Shown: piece after piece, positions 59,493 through 64,000 of the stretch
Numbering within the stretch: position 1 is the first letter of the stretch
How the letters are laid out: every line of letters begins with the position of its first letter
Assembly: GCA_013433145.1 (NCBI GenBank)
Contig: CM024183.1
Location: 4,644,001-4,708,000 of the forward strand
Length of the DNA: 64,000 nt
Origin: Ascaris suum
Taxonomy: Eukaryota; Nematoda; Chromadorea; Rhabditida; Ascarididae
Direction: 5' to 3'
Position numbers and translations under genes: made by a program
The notes under the pieces: generated by a model
The model's database searches: none
What the model was told of the DNA's origin: nothing
What the model saw: the letters and a program-made list of their open reading frames with translations, nothing else

Positions 59493-62400
59493 AACAATAG
59501 CAAACTTTGCGTAAAATATTCAACCAAATTTACAAAGAAAGATGGAGAACACTTAGCTAAAATGAGAAGTACAGTTTTATGAATAATTACTGGAAGAATA
59601 TAGCATCCTTCAAGCAACAGCTGAATCTACAACTGGATTCGGCCATATACTCGGCACTATTTACGGGAAACAATGTTGATACATATGTAATTACTCACAG
59701 CGCAACACTCAACGTGAACGGATCGCAACCATGAGAAGATCTGTTGAACTGTCGAAATGAATGACAAATGAATGCTGCATATTACCATATCGCATGTATA
59801 TAATCTGCGAAATGATGTACAGGTGGTCGGTGAGGGTTACAAGTTGCCCGAGGATAAGAAGAGCGTCCTACTCCCACACGAACACTTGTTGCCGGCTGCG
59901 ATCTGTGGTTTTCTCACAGCAATCCAGATGACCTTTTGCCAAAGGCCGATCACGACACAGATTTACGTATTCCAAAGAAGAATCGGAACAAAACGTTTTC
60001 TTTTTTTTGTAAGCAATAACGAATTGGCCTCAAAAGCGTATTGCATATATTGTCACAGATTTGGAAGCATTTGTTGTAGTAGCTGAGAGTTGTTTCCTTC
60101 GAGGCAATACTCAGACGACTCTTCCGACGCAACACAGTCATCCAGCGTGTTATCTTTTATGGGACAGTAAGACCCTTAGAAGTCTGCTGATTATTTAATT
60201 AAATCGTTCAGGTGAATTCCATTTATTATTTGCAAATGAGAGAGGGAGGGAGACAATGAATTCGAATTTCATTCAAATTGAAGTTATGTTCGCAGATTTA
60301 GTTTCATTTAAATATAATAGCGTCTTCTATTATCGTAGAGCAGAATTCGAAAGAAGCGGGATTTCACCTCGGCGCACTCCTGTTCGAGGTTTTTTTTGGA
60401 AATTTTCTCGGCACCTCAAGCCTCGCACCACTCGTTCGGCCCCTTCTGGAAATTTTAGGCTCTCTAAACCTCGGAGCTCCTTGTGATTTAAGGCATTTCT
60501 GAGAGTTGTTATGGCATCCAAGCCTGACATCCTTTATAAGAATTCTCACAGCGCTCCACGGCTCAGAACTTACGATGAAAATTTGTACCAAAAGAGAACT
60601 GAGTGCGTTTCATACTGGAAATGTTTGATATTATCGTTGATATGGCAGCGCTTTCACAAAGCCTTTTTATGTTATAATCGGTTTTATACGTTAAAATTGA
60701 TTCTCAGATGAAAAGAAGGACAAATAAAAAATATTTTTATGATGGCCACTCAAATAACGTCTACTACAACCAACATTCCAAATAGAAAGTAAGCGCATTT
60801 TTGAAAAAAGAAAAACTATTTGAATGGAGGCCGCAAATTTGAATATGATGCATTTCGCTGCAAATTACAGAGGAAACTATCCTCAATGTGCGTTCACAAT
60901 TCTTTTACTTACGTTTTTTAGTCGTAGAATTATTGTTTTGAGTGCAAGTATTATTGATATCGTGCAAGGATTTGAGTCAATAAATTGGCGATTTGAATCA
61001 AATACCAAAAGAAGAGATTGATGGCTCATTACTGAAGTCTCTAATCTCTTCATTGCATTTGTTGTCTTTTCGGTCATCTACTGATTATTTTCAACGAGTT
61101 TATTCTAGGAGAGGGTCGAAGTGAAACGGCCCTCTGAATAAAGACGACTGACGGTGGAAAATTTCTGTATAAGTGAACAATGCACAATGGTTCAGCAATG
61201 CTGAAAGTTTACTCATAAGAGTTGGATGCTGTTATAATCTTCTGAAGAACATCAAAAACGGCGAGGCTGATGTGAAGGATACTCTCAACATATCATTGCT
61301 ACCGATGGAACAGCGATTAAGGTAATTTCTATGCTTTTAAAGTACGCCTGAGCGAAAACAGTATTTTATAGTGTTGGCGCTTGAGAGAATGAAGGCTTGA
61401 TCACAAAGCTTTCGACCTTCGTGCTGCGAAGCGCTTGAAATAGAGCTCGAGATTTTAAAATTGCTATAAGCAATATCAGAACAGTATGCCATCCAGTAGA
61501 CGTCAGTGCATATTTGAACCACCAACTCTCGAATACCATCACTTTTTGCTAAATCGGCATTCCATCAAGTTCCTAATAGCAATGGGAAATACCCAACTGC
61601 TGTGAATCGTGATCACTTAATTTTGAGGTGATCTGCCAAAAATTTGCAAACACCCTCCGCTTTCTCAAGGAAGTCATTAACATAGATCAGGAAGTAGTGG
61701 CCCCGAAGTATTGTATTGAGAGATTCCACTGAGAACAGTTTCTGCATTCGTGAATCATCTCTTATTTTGAAATAACGGACGCTACGGTAAGCCTTAATGC
61801 ATCACAAAAGGGAACCAGGATAACAGATCGGCTCAGTTTGAAGTACAGCTTATAGTGAAATAATGTGTTGAATGCTTTGGCATAATCAGTACAGAAGACT
61901 TCAGTTCGTTTTTGTTCGAAAGCTGAGACTCAATCCTCATTCGAGGATATCAGCTGAGAAGTGTTTGACATCTCCAAAAAGGAAATCGTAATGAGTGGAG
62001 ATGATCAATCGCTGAGAAAGGAAGCATACCACTATAGCATTGCTTAAAATATATTCACACAATTTGCAAACCGATGAAATTTAACTTATACGTTTAATGT
62101 TTTTTGCTTTACTGCATAGAGGTCTCTTGAGTGGGGAAGTTATACCGGCTATTTTTCTAAAAAGAGAGCAATTGTCAATGTGGAAGGCTGTGCTGAAAAA
62201 ACGCGCTAAGTCACTGAGAAATAGGCGTGGCTATAGACTGAGATTATGTCTCGAGTTCCGTGACCTAAATGTTGCAATTGACCTTGACCTTTACTCAAGG
62301 TTGCAGTATTTCATTGCGTTGCTGAGATGTGGCCTGAAATTGGGAGCCGCAATGCTCGCGTTCTCCAACTACAAATGTACTGAACATTTTCGAAAGGCCT

Positions 62401-62751
62401 TCACTATTACCATTAATCAAATTAACAGCATTTGGCACGCACGCTTTTATGCTAGGCTGCTTTAAGCAGACTGTCATCTCAATGGGCTCGGTGTCTGGTC
62501 GACGTCTCCGGTTAAGCAAGGTTGAAGTATGGTATCGGAGCATCCTTCATCCCACTGCAGTTTTGCTCGACCGGTCCAGCTGGTTCCAACAGTTGGAGTC
62601 AAGCATCTAGCTCTCTCTCACCGGACATCGGACATTATGTGAAATCTGCCGATTGAGATGTGCAGACATTGCGGTCACAATCGAGACTTATGTGGATGGG
62701 TTTATTAATTCAGTTTAAACGGTTTCTGCTGGAATTCCCATGAACACTTAC

Positions 62752-62929
62752 AACGTCCGCACTCCCCATACGTGAATCCGGTTGAACTTAAACGATCGCC
62801 GAATGAAGTAGAGATACTAACTGGATACGACAAGTGCTTTTGTGCTGTTCTAGTGAATAATTTTGAAAATCTATCGACTTGTTGACAAGGATCCAGCTGG
62901 CAGTCGACGAACATCAGATCGTAGTTGGC
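62752..62929 (-). CDS. Candidate 5' exon of the Notch gene, weak
   Basis: A minus-strand frame bounded by CTTAG (62930) and a strong donor GTAAGT (62751). It encodes a stretch with FVDCQLDPCQQVDR and TYGECGR. It ends in phase 1, which fits the phase-1 start of the exon at 55826. It is not recognisably an EGF repeat and no signal peptide is seen; it may be another gene's exon or chance. Confidence 0.25.
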
Positions 62930-64000
62930 CTAAGAGTGTGCGTTTGCGGGTATTTGAGGGTGGTGTTGTTGTTTTTGTTGGTGTTGTCGAGGTTTTGTGT
63001 TGTTTACGACCGGTGTTGTAATTTATTCCACAGTTGTTAGCTAACAAAAGATGCACTTTGCCTAGAGCAGAGTCATCATTTCTTACGCAATCTCTTACTG
63101 GCTTCACTCGTAAATCCACACCGTTTCGGCAGTGGGAGTACTCGCGAATGAGGGGGATGATCGCTAGAGGTGGTGTAAAGTGTCTATCGAAACGAATTTT
63201 GTGGACATAACTGCTCCTCAATGTTAGTAGGGTGGAAATGTCATTAATGTACTTTGCCGATTTTCACCTGCCTCACGCAATCCTTGGCCATTCCTCTTAT
63301 GGTACTATCGACAAAATTTTCACTTTGTTGGTTAACTTGCTTCACCGCTTAATGTTGCAGTACCGCGACACTTAACACTTAGGTGTTTGTTTTCTAGAAG
63401 TATCTAGTAGTGATGTATATGTCTCTGTTTATGTTATATGAATGAAATGAATTGCTAATTGACGCAGTTTGTAAAGAGGGTCCACAAGTTGTATAATAAT
63501 GTTTTGCGAACGATTAACCGAATTGAAGCAATGAAGCACAATGCTTCTTGTAGAATAAATGGAAAGATACAGCAGAAGGTTTTGTCGAATATGCGCTTTA
63601 GCTAGTTTGTCTCAACTGACCCACCAATTTCGCTTCATGTTTTAGCAAAAAAAGCCACTCATTTTTATAACCGGACCTATCGGAAATGCAAAACGCAAAT
63701 AAGTCATTCTTCAGTAAGTAAACTCAAAGCGCTTTAAGTTGGGTGTGCCACATTTTGAAACTGATTGCACAGGCTCCTTCAGGGGATCGAGCACTGCACT
63801 CGAATATGCTCGGCAGATTTGGTGACCCGAGGTACCGGTAGACGTGGCTATGCATAGGCGTACACACGTACGTTCGTAAATGTTGCCATAACGCACTTTG
63901 CACGTGCTCGCGTTTGCAAGGACGCGTAAAAGTATAGATGAGTGATTAGTGCAAAAATACCAAAGAGACCTAACCCATTTGGGGCGGAAGTGGCAGGTAT
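62930..64000. other. Right end of the window, no recognised gene
   Basis: A minus-strand open frame at 62871-63221 with a Thr/Pro-rich part (TSTTPTKTTTPPS) is partly a TTG/TTGTTG repeat effect at 62958-63000. Nothing else is supported. Confidence 0.5.

Larger units (their letters stand above)
55827..62751. other. Region upstream of the last certain Notch exon
   Basis: No EGF-like cysteine pattern was seen on the minus strand, although LIN-12 family members normally have around 10 or more EGF repeats. AT-rich with short tandem or direct repeats near 56.5-56.9 kb and a poly-G tract. Plus-strand open frames (59772-60086, 62097-62465) are unrecognised. It may be one long 5' intron. Confidence 0.5.

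Noticed and set aside
62097..62465. Plus-strand frame of 122 codons
   Set aside because: Looks protein-like in part but has no family match, no splice partner and no signal; left unannotated as a gene.
1..64000. CRISPR arrays, insertion sequences, transposase genes, operons or viral genes
   Set aside because: None seen; the spliced gene structure shows a nuclear eukaryotic genome and no reverse transcriptase, integrase or transposase motif was recognised.

Overview
The window looks like part of a nematode nuclear genome. The protein-coding exons are short (about 80 to 330 bases). They are separated by introns of a few hundred to several thousand bases that start GT (once probably GC) and mostly end in the nematode-type TTTCAG or TTNCAG. 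The AT-rich background carries several pure poly-G/poly-C tracts. The Notch receptor has the tail layout I remember for C. elegans LIN-12/GLP-1. Long introns (WDR59 spreads over about 30 kb) argue against C. elegans itself; a parasitic nematode is possible, but the species cannot be fixed from sequence alone. No sign of a bacterial, viral or plasmid origin was seen.

Layout. (1) Bases 206-4830, plus strand: the last six exons of a carnosine N-methyltransferase (CARNMT1) gene whose 5' end lies left of the window. (2) Bases 4831 to about 10306: no recognisable gene; it may hold the promoter and first exon(s) of the next gene. (3) About 10307-39817, plus strand: WDR59, the GATOR2 subunit that relays amino-acid signals to TORC1. 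I reconstructed about 23 exons, covering WD40 repeats, an RWD domain, a fast-evolving linker, the conserved C-terminal helical part and the terminal zinc-binding RING-like domain. (4) Bases 39818-43480: intergenic space between convergent genes, containing a perfect 35-bp hairpin. (5) Bases 55826 down to 43481, minus strand: 14 consecutive exons of a LIN-12/GLP-1-type Notch receptor: five EGF repeats, three LNR repeats, the heterodimerisation domain, a transmembrane segment, RAM region, seven ankyrin repeats and a Ser/Pro-rich tail. (6) Bases 55827-64000: no recognised gene, possibly a very long Notch 5' intron with one weak candidate exon near 62.8 kb.

The models rest on protein-family similarity recalled from memory plus splice-phase bookkeeping. 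The frames of all six CARNMT1 exons, all 14 Notch exons and the last 13 WDR59 exons (from 28276) join without a break. The three genes (histidine/carnosine methylation, nutrient sensing, cell-fate signalling) have no obvious joint function. I found no convincing new biological system. The items most worth checking are the perfect hairpin, a probable GC-AG intron in WDR59, a 215-codon open frame antisense to a WDR59 exon, a duplicated-looking peptide block near 23.2-23.7 kb, and where the Notch N-terminus lies.
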